Notes: generated by a model from the letters alone, not told the origin. DNA of 8,239 bases from a bacterium (GCA_027064085.1 JAMOQH010000133.1:1-8239), one strand, 5' to 3'. Counted from the stretch's first letter, positions 1-7,405 are shown. Numbers and translations are program-made.

Positions 1-2990
1 GTAATAAAACAAAGAGTAGTAAAAAAGACAAATCCAAAAAACCTTTGATTCCAAATGAAATTTCATGGATAATAAAAATTTTTCTAATGATATTTATATC
101 TTTATCAATATTTTCACATAACTACCTTGATTCATCATTTAATAGGATTAGTGAAGAACCCATTAAAAATTATTTTGGAATAGTTGGAAGTTATTTTTCA
201 GATATAATATTTCAGTTATTTGGAGTTGTTTCGTATATTATTCCTGTATTTTTTCCTATTTATTACATAAAAAAACAATTTTTTAGAAAGCAGGAAATAT
301 CTGTCATATTTACAATTCAGGTAATTATCTCATTAATTATTATATCATCATTAATTACAATTTATCCTATTTACGAGTATGAAGGTGGTATTATAGGCTC
401 TCTTGTAACAATATCACTTACTTCTGTTTTAAACAATGTAGGCTCAACTTTATTTTTATCATTTATGTTATTTGCACTATCTATTTTAATGTATGAAATT
501 CCACTAAAAAAACTAAGCCTTGTATTTATGTATTCTGTTTTTAATTTATTTATGGGGTTATTTTCATTATTAAAAAATCACCTTAAAGAGCTCAAAAATG
601 ATACAAGCATAAATGAAAATAAAGAAAAAAATGACAACAAAGATAAAAAAAACTCCAAAAAAGTAAACAAAAAGAAAGAAAAGATAATAGAAGACTATGA
701 TACAATAAAAATGGAGAAATTAAAGATAAAAGAAGAAATCAGACTTGAAAAAGAAAGATTAAAACTAGAAAAAATAAAGAAAAAACAAGAAGAAAAAAGA
801 AGACGCGAAGAAGAAGCCAAAGCAAAGAAAATATCAAAGGAAGAAGAAAAAATAATAGAAGACATTTTCTCTGATAACACAACTTGTAGTAGGGATGAGT
901 CGGTGACTCATCCTACTACAAAACAGGAATCCTCTACAAAACAGGAATCAGACACTGAAAATGAATCATCTACAAAAAATGAATTTTTCTCTGAAAAAGG
1001 AACACCCACAAACAAAGAGAAGACCTCAAAAGCCAATAAAGATAAGCTTATATCTAATTCTACAACATCACAATCTCATGAAGAACCAACAGAAGAACCT
1101 AAGGGATTTGTAATGTATTCAAAAATAAAAAATATAAATGATAATGATATTATTGAAAATGATACAAATAATGAAACAATAGTAGTAACCCCTCCCCCAC
1201 CCCCTAATGAAGATAAACTAGCAAATCATCACAATGCACAGCCTTCAGTTAATCCAGAAGATTCTAATAAAGATAATGAAATATCTTCATCTATAGTACC
1301 TGAACCTATTTCAACAAATATACAAAAAACGAATGATGAAATAGAAATAAAAGTAGCCAAAAAAACCAATATTGATAATTTTGATAACTTTGGAATTATT
1401 ACAGATAAAAACGAAGAAACAAATTATAAATTGCCACCTATTGAGTACTTAAAATTTGAAGAAGCAACTGGTGATATTGATCAAAATTATCTTATGGAAA
1501 ACGCAAGACTGATTGTTGAATGTTTAGCAGACTTTAATATTATTGATGCAAAAATAAAAGAAATCTTTCAAGGTCCAACATTAACAACTTATGAACTTGA
1601 AATTAAAAGAGGAATCCAAATATCAAAAGTTATTAAATATACAGATGAAATAGCAGCAATGCTTAAAGTTTCAGGTGTAAGAATGATTAGTATTCCGCAA
1701 AAAGGAGTTATTGGAGTTGAAGTTCCTAATAAAAAAAGGGAAATAGTGTGGCTTAAAGAAATAATAGCTTCAGAAGAATATCAAAAAGAAGCTAAAAAAT
1801 CTAAATTAACTGTTGTGTTAGGTAAGGATATTAGTGGAGAACCAATAATTGCAAATTTAGCTAAAATGCCCCATTTACTTATTGCAGGAACAACAGGAAG
1901 TGGTAAATCTGTATTTAATAATGTTTTAATTACCTCTATTTTATACAATTCTACACCAGATGAAGTTAAATTTATACTAATTGACCCTAAAATGCTTGAA
2001 TTTTCGCTTTATAACGATATCCCTAATTTATTATTTCCCGTTATAATAGACCCTAAAAAGGCAGCTCATGCACTAAACTGGGCTGTTGATGAAATGGAAA
2101 GAAGATATAAATTAATTGCAGATAATTCAGAAAGAGATATCGTTTCTTATAACGATAAAATGAAAAGATTTAAAGAAGAAGGTCCATCACAAGATATTTT
2201 GGATAAAATTCAAGAATTAGAAACTTTAAAAGAAGAAATAGAAAATGATGAATCCATTTCACAAGATGAAAAAGATAGAGAAGCAAGGCAAGTTAGTTTT
2301 AGAATAGCAGAAATAAAAGTTAAATACTCTAATCCAGAAATTCTTCCTTATATTGTAGTTGTATTAGACGAATATGCTGATTTAATGATGGTTGCAGGTA
2401 AAAATGTTGAAATTTCAATTTCAAGAATTGCTCAGAAAGCAAGAGCGGCAGGTATTCATTTAGTTATTGCAACACAAAGGCCGGATAAAGATGTTGTAAC
2501 CGGTATAATTAAAGCAAATTTACCTGTTAGAGTAGCTTTAAGTGTTAAAGGAAGTACAAACTCTAAGATTATTTTAGATTCTACCGGAGCAGAAAAATTA
2601 CTTGGACATGGTGATTTACTATATTTGGGGCCAGGAACATCAAATATAAAAAGAATTCAGTCTCCACTTGTAACATCAGACGAACAAAAAAGAGTTTTAG
2701 ACTTTTTGAGAGAACAAGGAAAACCAACTTATACCCTAGAATTATTAAACCAATATGATGAAGGTGATGATGAAATTACAGAAGTAAGTGATGATGATAA
2801 AGATGTAAAATATGATGAAGCAGTTAAAATTGCAATTGAAATGAAAAAAATATCAGCCTCCTATTTGCAAAGAAGATTAAAACTAGGTTATAACAGAGCT
2901 GCAAGAATTGTAGAAGTAATGGAAAAAGAAGGTATTGTAGGTCCTCCAAATGGCTCCAAACCAAGAAAAGTTATGATTTCAGAATATTAG
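1..2990 (+). CDS. ftsK: DNA translocase FtsK/SpoIIIE, 5' end outside window
   Basis: Membrane-anchored, ATP-driven double-stranded DNA pump that clears and resolves chromosome termini at the division septum. The frame is open from the window edge (first full codon at 3). A Lys/Ser-rich stretch precedes the first membrane segment, so the true start lies just upstream and the TTG at 45 is not needed. In order: about four hydrophobic segments (roughly 60-570); a Lys/Glu coiled-coil linker (about 640-870); a low-complexity Ser/Thr/Glu and Pro-rich linker to about 1430; the alpha/beta RecA-like motor with Walker A GTTGSGKS (1887-1910) and Walker B VVVLDEYADLMM (DE at 2367-2372); ATQRP and the GHGDLLYLGPG region; and a C-terminal winged-helix gamma domain (about 2814-2985) with LQRRLKLGYNRAARIVEVME, the DNA-sequence reader. 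At about 995 or more residues it is long for the family because of the linker and a roughly 30-residue charged insertion before Walker B (about 2180-2330). Identification is firm; only the start is unknown. Confidence 0.96.
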   Translation, partial: NKTKSSKKDKSKKPLIPNEISWIIKIFLMIFISLSIFSHNYLDSSFNRISEEPIKNYFGIVGSYFSDIIFQLFGVVSYIIPVFFPIYYIKKQFFRKQEISVIFTIQVIISLIIISSLITIYPIYEYEGGIIGSLVTISLTSVLNNVGSTLFLSFMLFALSILMYEIPLKKLSLVFMYSVFNLFMGLFSLLKNHLKELKNDTSINENKEKNDNKDKKNSKKVNKKKEKIIEDYDTIKMEKLKIKEEIRLEKERLKLEKIKKKQEEKRRREEEAKAKKISKEEEKIIEDIFSDNTTCSRDESVTHPTTKQESSTKQESDTENESSTKNEFFSEKGTPTNKEKTSKANKDKLISNSTTSQSHEEPTEEPKGFVMYSKIKNINDNDIIENDTNNETIVVTPPPPPNEDKLANHHNAQPSVNPEDSNKDNEISSSIVPEPISTNIQKTNDEIEIKVAKKTNIDNFDNFGIITDKNEETNYKLPPIEYLKFEEATGDIDQNYLMENARLIVECLADFNIIDAKIKEIFQGPTLTTYELEIKRGIQISKVIKYTDEIAAMLKVSGVRMISIPQKGVIGVEVPNKKREIVWLKEIIASEEYQKEAKKSKLTVVLGKDISGEPIIANLAKMPHLLIAGTTGSGKSVFNNVLITSILYNSTPDEVKFILIDPKMLEFSLYNDIPNLLFPVIIDPKKAAHALNWAVDEMERRYKLIADNSERDIVSYNDKMKRFKEEGPSQDILDKIQELETLKEEIENDESISQDEKDREARQVSFRIAEIKVKYSNPEILPYIVVVLDEYADLMMVAGKNVEISISRIAQKARAAGIHLVIATQRPDKDVVTGIIKANLPVRVALSVKGSTNSKIILDSTGAEKLLGHGDLLYLGPGTSNIKRIQSPLVTSDEQKRVLDFLREQGKPTYTLELLNQYDEGDDEITEVSDDDKDVKYDEAVKIAIEMKKISASYLQRRLKLGYNRAARIVEVMEKEGIVGPPNGSKPRKVMISEY
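884..921. repeat. Bulged inverted repeat inside the ftsK linker
   Basis: The left arm (884-901, TTGTAGTAGGGATGAGTC) and right arm (905-921, GACTCATCCTACTACAA) are reverse complements except for one extra G on the left, separated by the 3-nt loop GGT. It is read through in frame as CSRDESVTHPTTK. It is richer in G and T than the surrounding A-rich linker and supplies the only cysteine there. This resembles a small palindromic element accommodated in a tolerant part of a protein, as known for Rickettsia palindromic elements. I see no second copy in this window, so mobility is inference. Confidence 0.75.
916..987 (+). repeat. 18-bp tandem repeat in the ftsK linker, four units
   Basis: Units start at 916, 934, 952 and 970. 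The first two share 16 identical bases (CTACAAAACAGGAATC) and the last two are diverged. They encode six-residue units TKQESS, TKQESD, TENESS and TKNEFF. Unit length is a multiple of three, so copy-number change would lengthen or shorten the disordered linker without a frameshift. The first unit overlaps the right arm of the preceding inverted repeat, so the two may have arisen together. Confidence 0.7.
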
Positions 2991-3065
2991 TAATGTGAAC
3001 TATTAGAAAAGAGAAATAAACTAAACTCCGTTATTAGTTTATTACCTAAGTATTAATATTAATCA

Positions 3066-3090
3066 AAAATAAAGACTTGGGCTTTATTTT
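3066..3090. terminator. Bidirectional terminator-like hairpin between ftsK and the symporter
   Basis: A perfect 9-bp stem AAAATAAAG / CTTTATTTT (3066-3074 and 3082-3090) surrounds the 7-nt loop ACTTGGG, 75 bp after the ftsK stop and 36 bp before the symporter stop. The arms end in A and T runs, so a U-rich 3' side exists for transcripts from either convergent gene. The stem is A/U-rich and therefore weak, so termination is a reasonable inference from position and shape only. Confidence 0.5.
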
Positions 3091-3121
3091 CTACGGAAAA
3101 CCACTTTGTGGGTTGAAGTAG
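3091..3121. repeat. Second intergenic hairpin (CTAC...GTAG)
   Basis: Nested inverted repeat: outer arms CTAC (3091-3094) and GTAG (3118-3121), and inner arms AACCAC (3099-3104) and GTGGGTT (3108-3114) with one A/G mismatch around loop TTT. It adjoins the preceding hairpin and ends just before the symporter stop codon. On the + strand its inner arm ends GTGGGTT, as do the hairpins at 5677 and 7548. Function is unknown; it may be part of the convergent transcription end. Confidence 0.45.
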
Positions 3122-3126
3122 CATAA

Positions 3127-4482
3127 TTAAACTTTAAAATTATCTTTGTTTGAAAAATACTCTTTAGTCATTTTTGCAACTACTCCACTTAACATAATTA
3201 CAGCAATTAAATTTGGTAAAGCCATTAAAGCATTTGCAATATCTGAAAATGTCCAAACAACTTTAAGCTTTATAATTGCACCAATAGGAATAATTAAAAT
3301 AAATAAAATTTGATATATTCTTACATACTTTTTACCAAGTAAATATTCTACACTTCTATCCCCATAATAAGACCAACCTATTAATGTTGTGAATGCAAAT
3401 ATTGAAATACTAATAGAAACAACATACGCTCCCCACCCATTAAAAGCCACATTAAAAGCATTACTAGTTAAAGTGGCACCACTTACTCCACTATCCCATA
3501 CTCCAGAAGTAATAATAACAAGAGCAGTCATAGTACAAATAATGATAGTATCAATAAATGGCCCAAGCATTGCAACTAAGCCTTCTCTTACAGGTTTATC
3601 TGTTTTAGCACTTGCATGAGCGATAGGAGCACTTCCTAAACCTGCTTCATTTGAAAATAATCCTCTTGCAACTCCAAATCTCATAACGCCCCAAACAGTA
3701 GCTCCTGCAAAACCTCCGGTTGCTGATTTAGGAACATTATTAAAGGCATAGTAAAAGATTAATCTAAATGCTTCTCCTATTTTATCAATATTCATAAAAA
3801 TTACAACTAAAGATGCCACTACATATAATATAGCCATTGCAGGAACTAATTTAGATGCTACATTTGATATTCTTTTTATACCACCTAAAATAACAAAACC
3901 AACAAGAAATGCCATTATTAATCCCGTTACTAATTTAGGAACTCCAAATTGAGCATTAATTGGTTCTGCAACTGAATTAGCCTGTGCCATATTACCAATT
4001 CCAAAAGATGCAATTGCTGTAAACAAAGCAAAGGAAACAGCAAGCCATTTCTTTTTTAAACCATAGTCAATAAAATACATAGGACCACCAGAAACAACAC
4101 CATTTTTACCTATTTTTCTAAATTTTTGAGCTAATAAAGCACTATGATACTTAATGCTCATACCAAATAATGCAGTTATCCACATCCAAACAACAGCACC
4201 AGGCCCACCCGATGCAATAGCAGTGGCAACTCCGGCAATATTCCCTGTTCCTATAGTTGCAGAAAGAGCAGTTGAAAGAGCTTGAAAATGAGTTGTTTCT
4301 CCTTTATGGTCTTTTTTATCGTATTTACCTGTAATTAAAGCAATTCCATGTAAAAATCCCTTAAACTGTATTCCTTTTGATTTTAAAGTTAAAAAAATTC
4401 CTGTTCCGACAAGAGCAACCATTAAAGGTACTCCCCATAAAAAACCAGAAATAGCTGATAAAACTTGCTGAAAACTTTCCAT
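3127..4482 (-). CDS. Alanine/glycine:sodium symporter (AGCS family)
   Basis: Inner-membrane carrier that imports alanine or glycine with Na+. At 451 residues it has the usual length for the family and about 10-11 hydrophobic segments. Diagnostic stretches are SATIGTGNIAG (74-84) with GGPGAVVWMW (92-101), the family's GG-x-G-...-F/VWMW signature; KYHSALLAQKFR (111-122); RFGVARGLFSNEAGLGSAP (268-286); and FTTLIGWSYYGDRS (364-377). No frameshift or truncation is visible. The ATG at 4482 directly precedes the first hydrophobic helix; the leader has only a weak GGG-type ribosome site about 7 bases upstream. A TATATT hexamer about 30 bp upstream (4512-4517) is a possible -10 without a good -35. It is divergent from kdd and convergent with ftsK. 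Uptake of a fermentable amino acid fits the neighbouring kdd, but substrate choice among Ala, Gly and related amino acids cannot be read from sequence. Confidence 0.93.
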   Translation of the reverse strand: MESFQQVLSAISGFLWGVPLMVALVGTGIFLTLKSKGIQFKGFLHGIALITGKYDKKDHKGETTHFQALSTALSATIGTGNIAGVATAIASGGPGAVVWMWITALFGMSIKYHSALLAQKFRKIGKNGVVSGGPMYFIDYGLKKKWLAVSFALFTAIASFGIGNMAQANSVAEPINAQFGVPKLVTGLIMAFLVGFVILGGIKRISNVASKLVPAMAILYVVASLVVIFMNIDKIGEAFRLIFYYAFNNVPKSATGGFAGATVWGVMRFGVARGLFSNEAGLGSAPIAHASAKTDKPVREGLVAMLGPFIDTIIICTMTALVIITSGVWDSGVSGATLTSNAFNVAFNGWGAYVVSISISIFAFTTLIGWSYYGDRSVEYLLGKKYVRIYQILFILIIPIGAIIKLKVVWTFSDIANALMALPNLIAVIMLSGVVAKMTKEYFSNKDNFKV

Positions 4483-4578
4483 ATTTAACCCATAAATAAT
4501 TTACGAGCTTTAATATAACATAACTTTTACTTAAAAATAAAATTATTCTCCATTTCATAAAAATTTCATTAAAATAAC

Positions 4579-4630
4579 TTGAAATTATCACTTTATTGTA
4601 TAGAATAAGCTTATTATTGTTTTTGGGGAG
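4579..4630 (+). promoter_or_regulatory. kdd promoter, start-site palindrome and ribosome site
   Basis: TTGAAA (4579-4584), a 16-bp spacer and TAGAAT (4601-4606, or the overlapping TATAGAAT) form a good sigma-70-type promoter. A perfect 12-bp palindrome AATAAGCTTATT (4604-4615) overlaps the end of the -10 and the expected transcription start, a position where a repressor could act. GGGGAG (4625-4630) is a strong Shine-Dalgarno site 6 bases before the ATG. The promoter call is solid by pattern; the operator role of the palindrome is inference, as short AT-rich palindromes are common here. Confidence 0.65.
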
Positions 4631-4636
4631 CAAAAT

Positions 4637-5668
4637 ATGATTAAAAAAGGTGATTTTTATGGATTTCATAGAGTTTTAAATGAAACAGGCGTTTTACCAC
4701 AGGGAGCCAAGAAACTGAATAATGATTTTTCAATTAAATATGATAATGAATATCTTATTGAAGTTGAAAAACTAAATATAGATGCAGCTTCTTTTAAGCA
4801 AATCAAAGAATCTGTTAATTCAGATAAAGAAGCCATGAAAACCAAAATCATGCAAATAGTGGAAGAAAAAGGAAAAATGCAAAATCCAGTTACAGGAAGT
4901 GGTGGAGTTTTAATAGGAACTATCACTTATGTTGGTGAAAATATTAAAACTCCTCAATTTAAAATTGGAGATAAAATTGTAACTCTCGTTTCTTTGAGCT
5001 TAACTCCATTAAAACTTGATGAAATTACAGATATTGACTTAACAAAAGATAGAGTTTTTGTTAAAGGTACTGCAGTATTATTTGAATCTGGTATAGCATC
5101 AGTAATAGACCCAAATTTACCAGAATCATTATCAATGGCTCTTCTTGATGTTGCAGGAGCACCAGCCCAAACTAAAAGATTAGTAAAAAAAGACCAAGAT
5201 TTAGTGGTTTTAGGAACAGGTAAATCAGGATTATTAGTTATTGCACAAGCAAAAAAACAAATAGGAAATGGTAAAATTATTGCAATAGATTTATTTGACA
5301 CTAATAAAGATTTTTTATTGAAAAATAACTATGTTGATCATTTTGTTGTTGCAAATGCTAAAAAACCAGTTGAAGTATATAATAAAATCAAAGAATTACT
5401 GCCTGAACTTGCTGATTTAGTTATTAATACCGCTAATGTTCCAGATACAGAAATGGCATCAATTATGCCTGTAAAAGATGAAGGAATAGTATATTTATTT
5501 AATATGGCATCAAATTTTCAAAAAGCAGCACTTGGAGCAGAAGGAGTTGCAAAAGATATTACTATTATCGTTGGAAATGGCTATGCAAAAGGACATGCTA
5601 AAACGACTTATGATTTAATCAAATCAGATGATATATTAAAAGATTTTTTCATGAATAGATATAATTAA
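4637..5668 (+). CDS. kdd: L-erythro-3,5-diaminohexanoate dehydrogenase
   Basis: NAD-dependent cytosolic enzyme of lysine fermentation (EC 1.4.1.11). It oxidatively deaminates L-erythro-3,5-diaminohexanoate to 5-amino-3-oxohexanoate, ammonia and NADH, the step before the 3-keto-5-aminohexanoate cleavage enzyme. At 343 residues it has family length. Family landmarks are the N-terminal YGFHRVLNETGVLPQ (8-22), KMQNPVTGSGGVLIG (80-94), LSLTPL (120-125), LFESG (148-152) and DVAGAPAQTKRLV (171-183). A Rossmann dinucleotide site GTGKSG (193-198) is followed by IIAIDLFD. The ATG is fixed by the GGGGAG ribosome site 6 bases upstream. The last codons (FFMNRYN, stop) lie inside a 121-bp repeat that recurs after the next gene. 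No kamA, kamDE, kce or kal gene is in the window, so the gene stands outside the usual pathway cluster. Confidence rests on these motif matches recalled from the family. Confidence 0.9.
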   Translation: MIKKGDFYGFHRVLNETGVLPQGAKKLNNDFSIKYDNEYLIEVEKLNIDAASFKQIKESVNSDKEAMKTKIMQIVEEKGKMQNPVTGSGGVLIGTITYVGENIKTPQFKIGDKIVTLVSLSLTPLKLDEITDIDLTKDRVFVKGTAVLFESGIASVIDPNLPESLSMALLDVAGAPAQTKRLVKKDQDLVVLGTGKSGLLVIAQAKKQIGNGKIIAIDLFDTNKDFLLKNNYVDHFVVANAKKPVEVYNKIKELLPELADLVINTANVPDTEMASIMPVKDEGIVYLFNMASNFQKAALGAEGVAKDITIIVGNGYAKGHAKTTYDLIKSDDILKDFFMNRYN

Positions 5669-5763
5669 TTCACTCCACCCACCTCCGTGGGTTCTAATCT
5701 CTTATTTGTAAAATAATACTTATTTATTTAACTTATTATTACTTTTTGTCATAAACGAAAATA
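5643..5763 (+). repeat. 121-bp direct repeat, copy 1, overlapping the kdd 3' end
   Basis: It matches 7514-7634 without gaps at 113 of 121 positions; the 113-bp core from the ATG at 5651 differs at only 6. All eight differences are transitions. It starts within the last nine kdd codons, includes the stop and the hairpin at 5677-5692, and ends sharply at CATAAACGAAAATA. Both copies have the same orientation, with starts 1,871 bp apart, and bracket the reductase gene. Confidence 0.9.
5677..5692 (+). terminator. Terminator-like hairpin after kdd
   Basis: A 6-bp stem ACCCAC / GTGGGT with loop CTCC starts 9 bases after the kdd stop and is followed by the pyrimidine-rich tail TCTAATCTCTT. It is GC-rich against the background. 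In the second repeat copy the outer A-U pair has become G-U, so the stem can still form. The U tract is broken, so this is either a weak intrinsic terminator or a 3'-end stabilising stem. Confidence 0.5.
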
Positions 5764-5795
5764 AATTTTGATTTAGTTGAGTGATATTTTTAAGA

Positions 5796-5809
5796 TTTTA
5801 AGCTTAAAA
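5796..5809. repeat. Perfect 14-bp palindrome in the kdd/reductase gap
   Basis: TTTTAAGCTTAAAA, extended to GATTTT...AAAAATC with one bulged base (5794-5812). It lies in the convergent gap at 5669-5949, which otherwise holds the repeat copy and no coding frame I would accept. It could contribute to stopping transcription from the reductase side. Such palindromes are not rare in DNA this AT-rich. Confidence 0.35.
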
Positions 5810-5881
5810 ATCAATGTAAAAGATTATTTATAAGCTTTGAAGTACCACACTTTTAATTTACTACTATCTAATTTTACTTAT

Positions 5882-5890
5882 TGCTATAAT
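5882..5890 (+). promoter_or_regulatory. Possible extended -10 element facing the reductase 3' end
   Basis: TGCTATAAT is an exact extended -10 (TGnTATAAT) on the + strand, 60 bp before the reductase stop codon. No convincing -35 lies upstream and no gene lies downstream in that direction. A transcript would therefore run antisense into the reductase coding region. Chance occurrence in AT-rich DNA is a serious alternative. Confidence 0.25.
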
Positions 5891-5949
5891 GTCCATCTTT
5901 AACACTTTAACCCAGATTATATATAGCCATTGTTGAGTGTAGTTTTATG

Positions 5950-7308
5950 TTAATTCTTATATATTTTTGACAAAGCCATTTCTGCAGCTTTGATAAAACC
6001 TGGCATTGTTGGAGCACTTGTCAATAATGGATGTGTTCCTATTTGATATGAAAGAACTTTGAATACGGTTAATTGTTCTTGAATAGCCAATGCTATAATA
6101 TTAATTATTTCTCCCGAAGATTTACCACCCCATACTTCTCCCCCTAAAATAGAACCATCAGAAGGAGAAACATATAATTTGACAGTTAATAGAGAAGTAC
6201 TAGGCAGAGTCCCAGGATGTCTATCTACTCCCTCAAATTTTGCAGAAATAACTTCCAGATTAATAAGAGAAATATCTTTGTCATTAACGCCAGCAGAAGC
6301 CATAGCAAGTCCGTTTATTTCAGTAGAAAAAACAGCAATTGTTCCAGTAAAACTATTTCTAATTCTTATTCCGAATAAATTATAGCCCAAAATACGTGCT
6401 TCTGATGTAGCGGTAGAAGCTAACATTATATTATCTTTTCTTCCTGTTAAAAAACCTACTGTTTCCGAACAATCGCCCACAGCATAAATATGTTTAGCAG
6501 AGGTATGTCCGAAATTATCAACAATAATTGCTTTATATTCATTTAAGTTTAAACCTGTTTTTTCAGCAAGTGTAGTATTTGGAATATATCCGATAGCTAA
6601 GATTACAACATCTGCTTTTAATTCCTTACCGGTATCCAATTTTACACCTGAAACGACTCCGTCTTCTCCTATAATTTCTTTAACACTTGTTGATGTAAAA
6701 ATATTAACATTGGATTTCTTTAACTGTTCTGTGGCAATTTCGCTTAATTCAGATGAAAATGCTTTTGAAAAACAAAAGTTTTCTTTTTCAATGATAGTTA
6801 TATTCTTATTTTCAAATTTTGCCAATTGTTCTGCAATTTCAGCACCAATAAAACCACCGCCGACTATTACAATATTTTTTTTATCCTTTAATTCTTTGAA
6901 AAGACTATTGATATATTTGTAGCTTTTTTTGATAAAAAAAACATTTTTTAAATTATAACCAGGTATAAATTTAGGAACAAATGGAACCGAACCGGTCGCT
7001 AGTATCAATTTTTGATAAGCAAACTCCGAGCCAGCCTCTGTTTTTACAAACTTATTTTCTACATTAATATTTACAACTCTCTCAGTTGTAGCTTCTCCGC
7101 CAAGATCAATAAACGGTTTAAGACCCATTATATTTTTGTCAACAGAATTAAGCTCATAGAACACATACGGTATTCCACAAGGAATTAACCCGTTTTCTTC
7201 TTCTTTAAGAATTAATACAGTTTTATCAGGATACTGTTTCTTCACAGTTACTCCCGTAATGATACCAGCAGGTCCAGCACCAATAATTATTACATCATAC
7301 TTTCTCAT
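5950..7308 (-). CDS. FAD/NAD-dependent disulfide reductase (CoA-disulfide reductase / NADH oxidase / Nsr family)
   Basis: Cytosolic flavoprotein that moves electrons from NAD(P)H through FAD and one catalytic cysteine to a disulfide, polysulfide or oxygen. At 452 residues it is normal for this group. The FAD site is VIIIGAGPAG (6-15). NGLIPCGIPYVF (39-50) places Cys44 where single-cysteine members keep their redox-active residue. LILATGSVP (101-109) is the conserved ATG motif. The NAD site is IVIVGGGFIGAE (146-157), with Glu174 ending the second strand, which favours NADH. HIYAVGDCSE (273-282) closes the FAD site. A C-terminal dimerisation domain (about 325-450) contains GTHPLL and APTMPGF. 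The ATG is supported by AGGAG (7318-7322), 9 bases upstream. The substrate is not readable: CoA-disulfide, sulfur and O2 reductases share this core. The gene has its own regulated-looking promoter and lies between two copies of a 121-bp direct repeat. Confidence 0.88.
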   Translation of the reverse strand: MRKYDVIIIGAGPAGIITGVTVKKQYPDKTVLILKEEENGLIPCGIPYVFYELNSVDKNIMGLKPFIDLGGEATTERVVNINVENKFVKTEAGSEFAYQKLILATGSVPFVPKFIPGYNLKNVFFIKKSYKYINSLFKELKDKKNIVIVGGGFIGAEIAEQLAKFENKNITIIEKENFCFSKAFSSELSEIATEQLKKSNVNIFTSTSVKEIIGEDGVVSGVKLDTGKELKADVVILAIGYIPNTTLAEKTGLNLNEYKAIIVDNFGHTSAKHIYAVGDCSETVGFLTGRKDNIMLASTATSEARILGYNLFGIRIRNSFTGTIAVFSTEINGLAMASAGVNDKDISLINLEVISAKFEGVDRHPGTLPSTSLLTVKLYVSPSDGSILGGEVWGGKSSGEIINIIALAIQEQLTVFKVLSYQIGTHPLLTSAPTMPGFIKAAEMALSKIYKN

Positions 7309-7334
7309 TTTAAAATTCTCCTTTTATTTAATTA

Positions 7335-7349
7335 ATTAAACAGTTTAAT
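7335..7349. promoter_or_regulatory. Inverted repeat in the reductase 5' leader
   Basis: Perfect 7-bp arms ATTAAAC / GTTTAAT flank a single central A. It lies between the predicted transcription start (about 7360) and the ribosome site (7318-7322). It could be a second operator half or a leader structure. Its AT-rich composition keeps confidence low. Confidence 0.35.
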
Positions 7350-7365
7350 ATTTTTTTATTCTCGA

Positions 7366-7393
7366 ATTATACACAACAAATGTATAAACACAA
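7366..7393 (-). promoter_or_regulatory. Promoter of the disulfide reductase gene
   Basis: On the minus strand, TTGTGT (7393-7388), a 16-bp spacer and a consensus TATAAT (7371-7366) sit about 58 bp upstream of the ATG. They would give a leader of about 50 bases that includes the AGGAG ribosome site. The -35 box falls inside the palindrome at 7385-7402, so a protein bound there would compete with or contact RNA polymerase. Confidence 0.65.
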
Positions 7394-7405
7394 TTGTGTT
7401 TACAC
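7382..7405. promoter_or_regulatory. Palindromic operator on the reductase -35 box
   Basis: TAAACACAATTGTGTTTA (7385-7402) is a perfect 18-bp palindrome. After one mismatched pair, two more pairs (GT / AC) extend it to 24 bp (7382-7405). It has no loop, so it is better read as a dimeric protein site than an RNA hairpin. A third half-site ACACAA occurs at 7371-7376, next to the -10. Placement on the -35 suggests repression, perhaps in response to redox state or oxygen given the gene product. The motif does not match the Rex, FNR, Fur or PerR consensus I know. Confidence 0.6.

Noticed and set aside
45-47. TTG as start codon of ftsK
   Set aside because: There is no ribosome site before it, and the frame is open upstream to the edge with a Lys-rich leader typical of FtsK N-termini. 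The gene more likely starts outside the window.
1188-1205. C-rich tract in ftsK as a phase-variable homopolymer
   Set aside because: The run is interrupted (PPPPP codons with T and A breaks) and its longest pure run is five C, too short for a convincing contingency tract.
4361-4669. 102-residue minus-strand frame spanning the symporter/kdd promoter region
   Set aside because: It overlaps two firm genes and the promoter, and resembles no family; it is a chance opening in AT-rich DNA.
4954-5301. 115-residue minus-strand open frame opposite kdd
   Set aside because: It mirrors a well-supported gene, lacks a ribosome site and has Ser/Pro/Phe-rich composition typical of antisense shadows. The same applies to the frames at 695-880, 4666-4926, 6179-6385, 6710-6922 and 7837-8124.
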